In this document: positions 7,743-15,320 of the stretch, piece by piece
Layout: each line of letters opens with the position of its first letter
Numbering within the stretch: the stretch's first letter is position 1
Source of the DNA: Syntrophomonadaceae bacterium
Lineage (GTDB): Bacteria; Bacillota; Dethiobacteria; DTU022
Assembly: GCA_007127255.1 (NCBI GenBank)
Contig: SKZS01000146.1
Coordinates: 1 to 18,059, forward strand
Length of the DNA: 18,059 nucleotides
Direction: 5' to 3'
The notes under the pieces: model-generated
The model's input: only the letters and a program-made list of their open reading frames with translations
Told to the model about the DNA's origin: nothing
The model's database searches: none
Translations under genes and position numbers: made by a program

Positions 7743-9143
7743 ATGAGAGTGAATAAGGTAACAGTCAGGCAGTTGACCGGGGAAGCTGAAAGTTATACCG
7801 ATCAAAAGGTAACTCTAAGCGGGTGGGTCAGAAGTAACCGCGACCAAAAAGCATTCGGTTTTATTGCCTTAAATGACGGCACCCATTTTAATACGATTCA
7901 GATTGTTTATGAAAAGGAATTTTTAAGCAACTTTGATCGGGTGGCCAGACTGGGCGTGGGTTCAGCGATAACAGTATCCGGCAAGCTGGTCCTGACTCCT
8001 GAAGGCAGGCAGCCTTTTGAAATAAAAGCTGACGAGGTTATTTTGGAAGGCGAATCGCCGGAAGATTATCCAATCCAGCCAAAACGGCACAGCAGGGAAT
8101 ACCTTAGAGAGGTGGCCCACCTGCGCCCGCGCACAAATCTTTTTACGGCAGTGTTTCGGGTTCGCTCAATGCTATCTTTTGCAATTCATAAATTCTTTCA
8201 GGATAAAGGTTTTATCTGTTTGCATGCTCCGATTATCACCGCTAATGACGCTGAAGGGGCAGGCGAACTCTTCAGGGTAACTACCCTGGACCCTCAAAAT
8301 ATTCAGCTGACAGATGATCAACAAGCAGATTACACCTGTGATTTCTTCGGCAAAAAAACAAACCTTACAGTTAGTGGACAGCTGGAAGCAGAAGCTTTTG
8401 CCCTTGCTTTTAGAAATGTTTATACGTTTGGGCCCACATTCAGAGCGGAAAACTCCAACACTCCCCGCCACGCGGCGGAATTTTGGATGATTGAGCCGGA
8501 GATTGCCTTTGCCGATTTAAATGATAACATGAACCTGGCTGAAGAGATGATCAAATACCTGATCACCTACCTGTTGGAACAAGCCTCGGTGGAAATGGAT
8601 TTTTTCAGCCAATTTGTTGAAAAAGGCCTCCAGGAGAAGTTGCAAAATATTGCAGATGCTGAATTTGCCCGTATTACTTATACCGAGGCAATCGAAACCC
8701 TAAAAAAAGCAAATCAGAAATTTGAATATCCGGCAGACTGGGGTAAAGATCTGCAGACCGAGCATGAACGGTACCTGACTGAAAAAGTATTTCATAAACC
8801 GGTTTTCGTCTTCGATTATCCCAAAGAGATCAAAGCTTTCTACATGCGCGTAAATGATGATCAAAAAACAGTAGCCGCCATGGACCTGCTGGTGCCGGGG
8901 GTGGGAGAAATAATTGGCGGCAGCCAGAGAGAAGAACGGGAAGAAATACTGAGAAAACGGATGGCTGCATTTAATATCGAACCTGCAGAGCTGCAGTGGT
9001 ATCTCGATTTGCGCAAATACGGCGGAGTTAAACACGCCGGCTTCGGCCTGGGCTTCGAAAGAGCGATCATGTACTTTACAGGAGTAAGCAATATCAGGGA
9101 TGTGATCCCCTTCCCCAGAACAGTAAACTCCTGCGAATTCTAA
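7743..9143 (+). CDS. asnS: Asparaginyl-tRNA synthetase
   Basis: This class IIb synthetase charges tRNA-Asn with asparagine. An N-terminal OB-fold anticodon-binding domain (about residues 10-110, with VTLSGWVRSNRDQKAFGFIALNDG) precedes the catalytic core. Motif 2 is FRAENSNTPRHAAEFWMIEPE and motif 3 is GFGLGFERAIMYFTG, ending RDVIPFPRTVNSCEF. Asparagine-type RAENSNTPRH, rather than the aspartate-type motif, supports AsnRS. The length of 466 residues is typical. The GAGGGGG tract (7735-7741) lies very close to the ATG at 7743. A GTG at 7749 would also have good spacing and would shorten the protein by two residues. It lies 78 bp after glnS, with no T-box between. An inverted-repeat element begins 6 bp after its stop and may help end the transcript. 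Confidence 0.96.
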   Translation: MRVNKVTVRQLTGEAESYTDQKVTLSGWVRSNRDQKAFGFIALNDGTHFNTIQIVYEKEFLSNFDRVARLGVGSAITVSGKLVLTPEGRQPFEIKADEVILEGESPEDYPIQPKRHSREYLREVAHLRPRTNLFTAVFRVRSMLSFAIHKFFQDKGFICLHAPIITANDAEGAGELFRVTTLDPQNIQLTDDQQADYTCDFFGKKTNLTVSGQLEAEAFALAFRNVYTFGPTFRAENSNTPRHAAEFWMIEPEIAFADLNDNMNLAEEMIKYLITYLLEQASVEMDFFSQFVEKGLQEKLQNIADAEFARITYTEAIETLKKANQKFEYPADWGKDLQTEHERYLTEKVFHKPVFVFDYPKEIKAFYMRVNDDQKTVAAMDLLVPGVGEIIGGSQREEREEILRKRMAAFNIEPAELQWYLDLRKYGGVKHAGFGLGFERAIMYFTGVSNIRDVIPFPRTVNSCEF

Positions 9144-9149
9144 ACAATA

Positions 9150-9273
9150 AACAAGTTCAACAATTGGGGTCAGGCCTCAAAATTGAACTTAATCTACGGG
9201 TTGGTCACATTTTTTTAATTTCTAAGAAAAACAAGTTCAACGTTGAGGCCTGACCCCAATTGTTGAACTTGTT
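9150..9273. repeat. Inverted pair of GGGGTCAGGCCT-core repeats (REPIN/MITE-like)
   Basis: Bases 9150-9180 and 9243-9273 are perfect 31-bp inverted copies. The match extends to 41 bp (9150-9190 against 9233-9273) with two mismatches. The arms contain GGGGTCAGGCCTCAA and surround about 42 bp of AT-rich sequence. Each copy is itself flanked by AAGTTCAA and TTGAACTT, giving a nested palindrome. Paired inverted palindromes without a coding gene resemble REPIN elements or MITEs moved in trans by a Y1/IS200-type transposase. No transposase is present here. Transcribed RNA would fold into a long hairpin between asnS and the next gene. The structure is certain and the mobile origin is inferred. Confidence 0.8.
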
Positions 9274-9302
9274 GAAATGTTAGCTAAAGGCTGGTGTGTC
9301 AA

Positions 9303-9743
9303 ATGAAAGCAACCGAAGGAACTATTGGGCGTGTTTTTGTGATTCGCTTGGAGGACGGCGATAAAGTTCCTGATTGTTTGGAAGAATATGCAGTTGATAA
9401 AGGCATCAAGGCAGCAGTGGTAACAATAATTGGCGGTATTGGAGAAGGAAGTATTATAACCGGGCCTCGCCATTCTGAAGAAATGCCTCCCGATCCAATT
9501 ATAACACCTGTTGATGAAGTCCATGAAGTGGTTGGCGCCGGAGTTATTGCCCTCGATGATAAGGGACAACCAAAGCTCCATCTGCATGGTTCCCTGGGAC
9601 GCAACGGCCAAACATATGCCGGATGCCTGCGGCCAGGTGTAAAAACCTGGCTGGTTGGTGAAGTAATAATCTGCGAGATTCTGGGCGTAAAGAGCAGGCG
9701 TGTTTTTGATCAGAAAAGCGGCTTTTCGTTATTAGAACCATAG
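9303..9743 (+). CDS. PCC/PPC (DUF296) domain protein
   Basis: This small protein of 146 residues consists almost wholly of one PCC domain (also called PPC or DUF296). Visible features are GRVFVIRLEDGDKVPDCLEEYA at the start, the glycine-rich TIIGGIGEG turn, and HLHGSLGR (His93, His95), which resembles the family's proposed metal-binding site. It ends ICEILGVKSRRVFDQKSGFSLLEP. Plant members carry AT-hooks and bind DNA. Stand-alone bacterial forms like this have no AT-hook and no settled function. ATG 9303 is preferred to a GTG at 9294 because the conserved region begins just after it, but the ribosome binding site (AAAGG at 9287-9290) is weak. It lies 30 bp after the inverted-repeat element. 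Confidence 0.85.
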   Translation: MKATEGTIGRVFVIRLEDGDKVPDCLEEYAVDKGIKAAVVTIIGGIGEGSIITGPRHSEEMPPDPIITPVDEVHEVVGAGVIALDDKGQPKLHLHGSLGRNGQTYAGCLRPGVKTWLVGEVIICEILGVKSRRVFDQKSGFSLLEP

Positions 9744-9811
9744 GAGTCTGATGTCAATCCGGGCCGAGTATGTTTAGGGGCTGCAAATTATTCTATTAAT
9801 GGTGGATAACA

Positions 9812-10540
9812 ATGACCAGGAATTATATTACTTACCAAGGGGAAAAAGTTGCTTTTTCAGTCGTCCGGAAAAAGGTTAAGAATGTTAACCTCAGGATTCG
9901 GCCCGATTCAACCGTGGTTGTATCTGCTCCCGATAGCGTGCCGTATGAATCTATTCAGCAGTTGGTTAGCAATAAAGCTTCCTGGATTATAAAAAGCATA
10001 GCGCAGTTCGATGAAAAACGCAGCAATAATGGCAGACTTGAATATATTACCGGGGAAATAATCCCATACCTCGGCAGTCCCTACCCCCTGAAAGTAGTTG
10101 AGGTTAAGGAAAGGGAAGAGGTTATTTTCGACTGCGATGAATTTTTTCTTTTTGTTAAAGATGAGAACAACTTTTCTCTAAAAGAGAAACTCTTTTATAA
10201 CTGGTATAAAAATCAGGCCGGGATGTTGTTTCAAAGATCCATGGATAAAATGCATCCCCTGGTAGCAGGGGCGGGAATTGAAAGGCCGTCGATTACGGTA
10301 AGGACAATGAAAACCAGGTGGGGATCGTGCTCCTGGAAGAGGCAAAAGATAACCTTAAACAGCGAACTGGTTAAAACTCCGTTAGAATGCATTGACTACG
10401 TTTTATTACACGAGTTGATACACTTTAAGCACCATAAACATGACGCTAAATTCTACAGCTATTTTACTGATTTGATGCCGGATTGGAAAGAGCGGAAGCA
10501 TATGCTGAAAACTTTTACAGCCAACTTCTCACAATACTAA
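9812..10540 (+). CDS. YgjP-like metallopeptidase-domain protein (M48-related, SprT-like)
   Basis: This 242-residue protein has the zinc-peptidase signature HELIHFKHHKH: His200, Glu201, His204 and probable third ligand His210. It also has the family's conserved KTRWGSCS segment at 167-174. N-terminal strands such as VKNVNLRIRPDSTVVVSAP are typical of the YgjP/DUF45 family (PF01863). No signal peptide or membrane segment is visible, so it is probably cytosolic. The biological substrate in this family is not established. It has a GGTGG ribosome binding site near the ATG, 68 bp after the PCC-domain gene. It converges on the hydrolase gene, with only 39 bp between the stops and no clear terminator there. 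Confidence 0.85.
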   Translation: MTRNYITYQGEKVAFSVVRKKVKNVNLRIRPDSTVVVSAPDSVPYESIQQLVSNKASWIIKSIAQFDEKRSNNGRLEYITGEIIPYLGSPYPLKVVEVKEREEVIFDCDEFFLFVKDENNFSLKEKLFYNWYKNQAGMLFQRSMDKMHPLVAGAGIERPSITVRTMKTRWGSCSWKRQKITLNSELVKTPLECIDYVLLHELIHFKHHKHDAKFYSYFTDLMPDWKERKHMLKTFTANFSQY

Positions 10541-10579
10541 GCAAGTAATTCTTTTCGATTATTTATGAAAACCACCTTT

Positions 10580-11443
10580 TTAATCCAGACATTTTAAAAC
10601 ATGTTCTCGAAGTTGTTTATATGCCAGCGCTCCCGTGGTATGTCCCCTGGCAATAGTTTTAACCGGACAACTTCCGTAGGAAGCTTTTTGCTGTTCATAC
10701 CTGACTAACTGATCGTGTATTGCCAGAAGAGGGGATACATTGTCGCTTTCTCTGGCGCAGAAATCCTGTTCAAAGTTCAGCACTTTTTCAATTCCAGCCG
10801 GGTTATCTTTAGCTTTCTGTGCCGTGGCCCTGCTGTATAGAGACCTCAGGTAGGCATCATCCATACGCAGCCCGGCAAGCAGGGGTGCATAGTAATCGGC
10901 ACTGTTATAATGGATATGATGCAAATTAGCAACAAAACCACCCAGGCTTGTGCCTGTTACAATTATTTTTCCACCACTATTTCTTTTTAAAAACTCTACC
11001 AGGTGCTCAATTAACCGGACAGAAACAGCCAGCATAGCTGTAACATTGGCCAGGGTACGGATGCCCTGTTGAAAATCTTTCATATTCCGGTGAAAAGGAG
11101 CCCTGATCAAAAAAAGATTTGCAGGGATATCTACCTTTTTATAAGGAAATATCCGATTAAAGCCGTAATCAAAAGGAGTCTCGCTGGCTCCGTGGTGATA
11201 GATAATCGTGGGGTGGCTTTCATCGATCCACTGGGCGAGGCGGAAAGCGATGTTTAATTTTCCTACCAGGGTGTCCGCTAATAGTTCATAATCTCCTTCA
11301 CCTGTTACTTGAGGAAAATCGATTAACACATTCGTCAGGTTTTCAGCAATACTTTCAGATTCAATTCCTTCCCGAAAATACTTGGGCATGAATTTAGCGC
11401 CCAATCCGACAGCTGCATTATCAATAAGGCTATGAATGCTCAT
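10580..11443 (-). CDS. Predicted alpha/beta hydrolase, specific function unknown
   Basis: This 287-residue protein has alpha/beta-hydrolase features. IIYHHGAS (His83-His84-Gly85) is an oxyanion-hole HxG-type motif. The nucleophile elbow is GTSLGG with Ser166. ARGHTTGA near the C-terminus supplies a probable catalytic His268, and an aspartate in LLAIHDQLV is a possible acid. No signal peptide or lipobox is seen, so a cytosolic enzyme is likely. The substrate cannot be inferred. Family resemblance is to uncharacterised serine-hydrolase proteins. The ATG is well supported by GGAGGG (reverse complement at 11453-11458). The gene lies downstream of the thiamine-binding gene on the same strand, but 292 bp of non-coding sequence suggests separate transcription. 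Confidence 0.7.
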   Translation of the reverse strand: MSIHSLIDNAAVGLGAKFMPKYFREGIESESIAENLTNVLIDFPQVTGEGDYELLADTLVGKLNIAFRLAQWIDESHPTIIYHHGASETPFDYGFNRIFPYKKVDIPANLFLIRAPFHRNMKDFQQGIRTLANVTAMLAVSVRLIEHLVEFLKRNSGGKIIVTGTSLGGFVANLHHIHYNSADYYAPLLAGLRMDDAYLRSLYSRATAQKAKDNPAGIEKVLNFEQDFCARESDNVSPLLAIHDQLVRYEQQKASYGSCPVKTIARGHTTGALAYKQLREHVLKCLD

Positions 11444-11735
11444 CCGGCAATTCCCTCCAATATAAAATATCTATTTATTTGCGATCGAGAGGCGGTTTTC
11501 TCTTAAATAAATACATGTTAAGCCACAGGGGTCAGCTCCACCGTTTCCCCTTCGGTCTTAAAGCTAAGCTTTAAGAGACGTTCGACCCGTCCCCAGGGCA
11601 CCGCTTGGCACCGCTTGTCATTCAACATAGACAACAGGCGGAGTAGTTACGCTTCTCATTATAAGTTGAAACCACTGTTTACGCTTAACTAAAACTATTC
11701 GCAGAAAACCCGAGCAGCATAAAGATAAGCGTCAC
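11444..11735. other. Intergenic region with palindrome, direct repeat and decayed repeat sequence
   Basis: No convincing gene is present in these 292 bp. It holds GGGGTCAG at 11528-11535, the same core as the element at 9150-9273. It also has a perfect 10-bp inverted repeat with a one-base centre (TCTTAAAGCT 11556-11565, AGCTTTAAGA 11567-11576). A tandem direct repeat of GGCACCGCTT lies at about 11598-11617. ATTATAAGT (11658-11666) pairs with ACTTATAAT (11734-11742), which overlaps the end of the next gene. This looks like the remains of one or more small palindromic elements. Confidence 0.5.
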
Positions 11736-12038
11736 TTATAATTTGTTTTCGACTGATTTGATTTTTTGTTCTATCGAACTGCTTTTATCCCTGCGGTCGT
11801 CAATTTTAATGCTTGTGCTGACCCGTACAGCTCCCTCCCTGAATGGCACCTCGTGCAGGCGCCGGATCAGGGTCAGGATTTGATTCAGGTCTCCTTCAAT
11901 GATAGTGCCCATGGCGGTAAGCTCATACTTCAAGTCGCCACAGTGTTTACGCAGCTCTTTTTCACAGGCGGCCACGTAAGGGCTAAGGCTGGTGCTGCCC
12001 GTTCCCAGGGGGACAATCGATATTTCTACTACAGCCAT
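11736..12038 (-). CDS. MTH1187/YqgV-family thiamine-binding protein
   Basis: This small cytosolic protein of 100 residues starts MAVVEISIVPLGTGSTSLSPYV, typical of the MTH1187/YqgV (DUF77, PF01910) family. KYELTAMGTIIEGDL and VSTSIKIDDRRD are further family segments. Members form ferredoxin-like oligomers and several bind thiamine, though their physiological role is poorly defined. An in-frame ATG five codons upstream (12053) is possible. The inner ATG is preferred because it begins the conserved MAVVEI sequence and has GGAGTT (reverse complement at 12046-12051) 7 bases upstream. No thiamine biosynthesis or transport gene is next to it. It is divergent from the pab operon. Confidence 0.85.
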   Translation of the reverse strand: MAVVEISIVPLGTGSTSLSPYVAACEKELRKHCGDLKYELTAMGTIIEGDLNQILTLIRRLHEVPFREGAVRVSTSIKIDDRRDKSSSIEQKIKSVENKL

Positions 12039-12065
12039 ATTGATCAACTCCATTGGTTTTTCTTC

Positions 12066-12071
12066 ATTATA
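12066..12071 (-). promoter_or_regulatory. Possible -10 element for the thiamine-binding protein gene
   Basis: The minus strand reads TATAAT here, a perfect -10 hexamer 27 bases before the ATG at 12038. This would give a short leader of about 20 nt. The -35 position (TGTAAA at 17-bp spacing) is poor, so the call rests on the -10 and its location. Confidence 0.4.
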
Positions 12072-12226
12072 TCAATTTAAAATGATATTTTACAGGAAAA
12101 TGACTTTGATATGATCTTGATTATAGTGTGACCTCCATTCTTTTCTTTATATTTACTGGCAGGATTTTTAAGGTTAGCGTTGAATGCATAGCATAAAGTT
12201 AATATGTGAGTAATGAGTAAGTTTAG

Positions 12227-12280
12227 CAAATGGACGCAAATAGCCGGGATGCGAATCGGCAATGCGTCCATTTGTTTTTT
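12227..12280 (+). terminator. Strong hairpin plus U-run upstream of pabA (possible attenuator)
   Basis: CAAATGGACGCA (12227-12238) pairs perfectly with TGCGTCCATTTG (12263-12274) and is followed directly by six T (12275-12280). The 24-base loop has a further GCCG/CGGC pairing (12243-12246 with 12257-12260). It has the form of a Rho-independent terminator acting on + strand transcripts. The nearest gene upstream is on the - strand, so no co-directional gene exists for it to terminate. It ends 44 bp before pabA, so leader-RNA attenuation of the pab operon is the likely role. No riboswitch class was recognised in 12054-12226, nor a clear promoter. Confidence 0.7.
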
Positions 12281-12324
12281 AACACAAACCGGACACGTTG
12301 AAATTTAAAAAGGGGGCGAAATAA

Positions 12325-12936
12325 GTGCTGCTGATGATTGATAACTATGATTCCTTTACCTATATCCTGGTCCAGTATTTTCGCATGCTGGGGGTCAAGA
12401 TGCCTGTCTACCGCAATGACGCTATTACTATACGTGAAATTGAAGAGATAGAGCCTGAAGGAATTGTCATATCACCCGGACCCGGTGATCCTGATCGGTC
12501 CGGAGTTACACTTTCTGTAATAGATCATTTTGCCGGGAGGATACCTTTATTTGGGATCTGCCTCGGGCATCAAGCCATAGGCCAGAACTTTGGGGGAAGA
12601 GTAATCAGAGCCGACCGCTTGATGCATGGAAAAACATCTTCAATTTACCATAACGGAAAGGGTGTTTTTACAACCATGCCGCAGCCATTTACCTCGACGA
12701 GGTATCATTCATTAATTCTCGATCCCGATTCACTGCCTTCCTGCCTGGATATAACTGCCTGGACGGATCAGGGTGAAATAATGGGTATCTGTCATAATGA
12801 ATTACGTCTGGAAGGAGTTCAGTTTCATCCTGAATCTATTCTCACCGATAAAGGAATGCGTATTCTTAAAAACTTCATAACAGTCCATAATATTTCTACT
12901 GCCAAAGAGGTGCATAAAAATGCAGTCGTGTGTTGA
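12325..12936 (+). CDS. pabA: Aminodeoxychorismate synthase, glutamine amidotransferase component (PabA)
   Basis: PabA hydrolyses glutamine and passes ammonia to PabB to form 4-amino-4-deoxychorismate for folate. It is a class I amidotransferase of 203 residues beginning MLLMIDNYDSFTY. The triad is Cys79 in GICLGHQ with His168 and Glu170 in VQFHPES. The oxyanion segment SPGPGDP is also present. The GTG start follows a good AAGGGGG site. PabA and TrpG are very similar in sequence. The assignment to folate rests on position directly before pabB and pabC and on a separate trpG further down. The last 17 bp overlap pabB, implying coupled translation. A terminator-like hairpin lies upstream. Confidence 0.9.
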   Translation: MLLMIDNYDSFTYILVQYFRMLGVKMPVYRNDAITIREIEEIEPEGIVISPGPGDPDRSGVTLSVIDHFAGRIPLFGICLGHQAIGQNFGGRVIRADRLMHGKTSSIYHNGKGVFTTMPQPFTSTRYHSLILDPDSLPSCLDITAWTDQGEIMGICHNELRLEGVQFHPESILTDKGMRILKNFITVHNISTAKEVHKNAVVC

Positions 12937-14341
12937 GAACCTTACCCTTTTCCCCGCAGGCACCGATATGTTTGAGGCCCTGGATGATGGGAAAACTGCT
13001 TGTTTTTTAGACAGCGCCCTGATTCACGATCGCCTGGGTCGCTACTCTTTTATCGGAGTCGACCCGTTTATGCATTTTTCATCCACCGGGAACCGCTGTT
13101 GTGTAGAAACAAAGGGGAGTGAAAAACGCTTTATAACAGGTGATCCCCTGGTAGAGCTGAACAAGCTCATCAAGCAATACAGCACTAACGGACCATCGCC
13201 CTTTCCCCTTGCTCATGGAGGTGCAGTCGGTTACTTTTCCTACGATCTTGGACGGCTTATGGAGAAGCTTCCCGATGATACTGAAAATGATCTAAACTTG
13301 CCCGAGTGCCGTTTTGCGTTCTACGACGGCGGTGTAGTTATCGATCATCTGCAAGAATGTGCTTACCTGGTATCTACCGGGCTGCCTCTAACCGGGGATG
13401 CCGGAAAAGCCAGGGCCCGGGAGCGTATGCTGCACTGGAAAAGAAGACTATCCCGCCCGGTTTCCAATAACTTTTCAAAGACCGAACAAAAAAATTATAA
13501 CCGGGCCAGTGGTTTACAGGCCAATTTTAGCAGGGAGGACTACATGCAGGCTGTAGAGAAGTCCCTGGAGTATATCGCCGCCGGAGATATTTATCAGGTT
13601 AATATCTCGCAGCGTTTTACTACCTGTTTAAAAACAAATCCGTGGGAGCTGTACCGCCGTTTAAGATACATCAACCCTGCTCCATTTGCTTCATTTCTGC
13701 GCTTTCCCGAAGTTACAGTAGCCGGTTCATCGCCGGAAAGATTCTTGAAGGTGGAAGGCGATCAAGTGGAAACCCGCCCGATTAAAGGCACCCGTCCGAG
13801 AGGACGTGACCCGGCGGAGGATGCTGCTTTAAAAGAAGAATTAATTGCCAGTGAAAAAGATCGTGCCGAGCTTTTGATGATAGTTGATCTTGAACGCAAT
13901 GATCTGGGAAGAGCCTGTCAAACCGGATCGGTACAAGTGCCGGAACTTTTCTGCCTGGAGACCTATGCAACAGTTTATCACCTGGTTTCAACAGTTACGG
14001 GAACATTGCCGGCAGGAAAAAATGTTCTCGATCTGCTGCCGGTTGTATTTCCCGGAGGTTCGATAACCGGAGCTCCGAAAATACGGTCCATGGAGATTAT
14101 TGAAGAGCTCGAATCGGTGCGCAGGGGTATTTACACCGGTTCCCTGGGTTACATCGACTTCGGTGGGCGCGCCGATCTAAATATTGTTATCCGTACTTTC
14201 GTAATAAAAAATGGCCGGGCTTACTTCCAGGTGGGCGGAGGAATTGTAGCTGATTCACGCCCGGAACTGGAATACCAGGAGACCCTGGATAAAGCAAAAG
14301 CGCTGTTAAGTGCCCTTGGCGTCAGGGAAAGGGGACAATAA
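12920..14341 (+). CDS. pabB: Aminodeoxychorismate synthase component I (PabB)
   Basis: PabB converts chorismate plus ammonia to 4-amino-4-deoxychorismate. An N-terminal Anth_synt_I-type domain contains FLDSALIHDRLGRYSF. A C-terminal chorismate-binding domain follows from about residue 205. The active-site segment is PIKGTRPRG with Lys289, the residue that distinguishes PabB from TrpE (PIAGT) and forms a covalent adduct in known PabB enzymes. Further chorismate motifs are IVDLERNDLGR, GSITGAPK and GGGIVADS. The length of 473 residues is typical. AGAGG at 12906-12910 precedes the ATG, which lies inside the end of pabA. pabC starts one base after its stop. The PIKGT motif makes the PabB call firm. 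Confidence 0.95.
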   Translation: MQSCVENLTLFPAGTDMFEALDDGKTACFLDSALIHDRLGRYSFIGVDPFMHFSSTGNRCCVETKGSEKRFITGDPLVELNKLIKQYSTNGPSPFPLAHGGAVGYFSYDLGRLMEKLPDDTENDLNLPECRFAFYDGGVVIDHLQECAYLVSTGLPLTGDAGKARARERMLHWKRRLSRPVSNNFSKTEQKNYNRASGLQANFSREDYMQAVEKSLEYIAAGDIYQVNISQRFTTCLKTNPWELYRRLRYINPAPFASFLRFPEVTVAGSSPERFLKVEGDQVETRPIKGTRPRGRDPAEDAALKEELIASEKDRAELLMIVDLERNDLGRACQTGSVQVPELFCLETYATVYHLVSTVTGTLPAGKNVLDLLPVVFPGGSITGAPKIRSMEIIEELESVRRGIYTGSLGYIDFGGRADLNIVIRTFVIKNGRAYFQVGGGIVADSRPELEYQETLDKAKALLSALGVRERGQ

Positions 14342-14342
14342 G

Positions 14343-15212
14343 ATGAATGAATTAATATGTTACTTTAACGGCAAACTACTGCCCCTGTCAGAAGCAGCGG
14401 TATCTGCTGACGATGGCGGCTTGCTCTACGGTGACGGTATTTTTGAAACCATGCGTATTTATAAAACAAGGCCTTTTCAGCAGGAAGCGCATCTGAAGCG
14501 TCTGCAGGAAGGAGCTGTATACCTCGACCTTCCTTTCCCCGGTATTAATGACTTGCAAACTGCCATAGGCGATGTGATCAGGGCAAATGCTGTAGAGGAA
14601 GGGTCACTGCGTCTGTCGCTGACCGGGGGGAAATGCCGCCGCTTTCTCTGGCCCCGTCCGCAGCAGCAAGAGCCCACTGTTTTAATAACTGTTCGGGATG
14701 GTATTCCCTATCCTGAACACCTCTACAAACAAGGCTGCAATGCGGTGACAGTCAGTTTTCCCCGCAATGAAGCTTCCCCGCTGGTGAGGATAAAATCCCT
14801 AAACTACATGGAAAACATGCTCGGTAAAAGGGAAGCGTTGCAGCAGGATTGCAGCGAAGGGATTTTTCTTAATACCAAAGGCGAAATTACAGAGGGTACT
14901 ATCAGCAACCTTATTCTCTTTAACGGCAAAACCTTATTAACTCCCGCGGCCAGCTGTGGGCTGCTGCCCGGAATTACCCGCAGCACCGTTCTCTCCATGA
15001 CCCGGGAATCTTTAGGTATCCCTGCAGAGGAACGTGTGTTATACCAAAAAGACTTAATGCAGGCCGAAGAGGCCTTTCTTACAGCTTCCATTATGGAAAT
15101 CATGCCCCTGGTGAAAGTTGATGGTCAGAAAATCGGAACCGGTAAACCCGGGGTAGTCTTCAAGAAACTGCAAAAAGAATATCGCAGGCTGACTTTTTTA
15201 AATTATGGATAG
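14343..15212 (+). CDS. pabC: Aminodeoxychorismate lyase (PabC), class IV PLP enzyme
   Basis: PabC splits 4-amino-4-deoxychorismate into p-aminobenzoate and pyruvate, completing the pab branch. The 289-residue protein has the class IV aminotransferase pattern: YGDGIFETMR near residues 29-38, the probable PLP lysine Lys151 in IKSLNYMENML, and EGTISNLILF with the conserved glutamate Glu184. D-amino-acid or branched-chain aminotransferases share this fold, but position after pabA-pabB supports PabC. The ATG at 14343 has AGGGG a short distance upstream and lies one base after the pabB stop. A GTG at 14310 would add 11 non-conserved residues inside pabB and is less likely. Confidence 0.88.
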   Translation: MNELICYFNGKLLPLSEAAVSADDGGLLYGDGIFETMRIYKTRPFQQEAHLKRLQEGAVYLDLPFPGINDLQTAIGDVIRANAVEEGSLRLSLTGGKCRRFLWPRPQQQEPTVLITVRDGIPYPEHLYKQGCNAVTVSFPRNEASPLVRIKSLNYMENMLGKREALQQDCSEGIFLNTKGEITEGTISNLILFNGKTLLTPAASCGLLPGITRSTVLSMTRESLGIPAEERVLYQKDLMQAEEAFLTASIMEIMPLVKVDGQKIGTGKPGVVFKKLQKEYRRLTFLNYG

Positions 15213-15286
15213 CAATTAAACATGTGATTTGTTAAATGATATTTTCAAAAACAATTGCCTGGAAAAATTTTCTAACAATAATTTTC

Positions 15287-15315
15287 TTGACATGTTCCCC
15301 GACCTGTGATATAAG
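15287..15315 (+). promoter_or_regulatory. Sigma-A-type promoter of the trp operon
   Basis: TTGACA (15287-15292) is a perfect -35. It is followed by a 17-base spacer and TATAAG (15310-15315), a five-of-six -10. Transcription should begin near 15321, just before the T-box Stem I. The promoter lies 74 bp after pabC, so the trp operon can be expressed independently of pab. Confidence 0.85.
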
Positions 15316-15320
15316 TGATG

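Noticed and set aside
9150..9273. Complete insertion sequence
   Set aside because: There is no transposase reading frame in or next to the inverted repeats, so only a non-autonomous element or hairpin can be supported.
12180..12208. pabA promoter TTGAAT-N17-TATGTG
   Set aside because: The -10 matches consensus at only three positions, so it is not better than chance in AT-rich sequence.
12054..12226. Riboswitch, T-box or trp-like leader peptide ahead of pabA
   Set aside because: No T-box consensus, no tetrahydrofolate riboswitch-like core and no ribosome binding site plus short reading frame rich in Trp or Phe codons could be seen.
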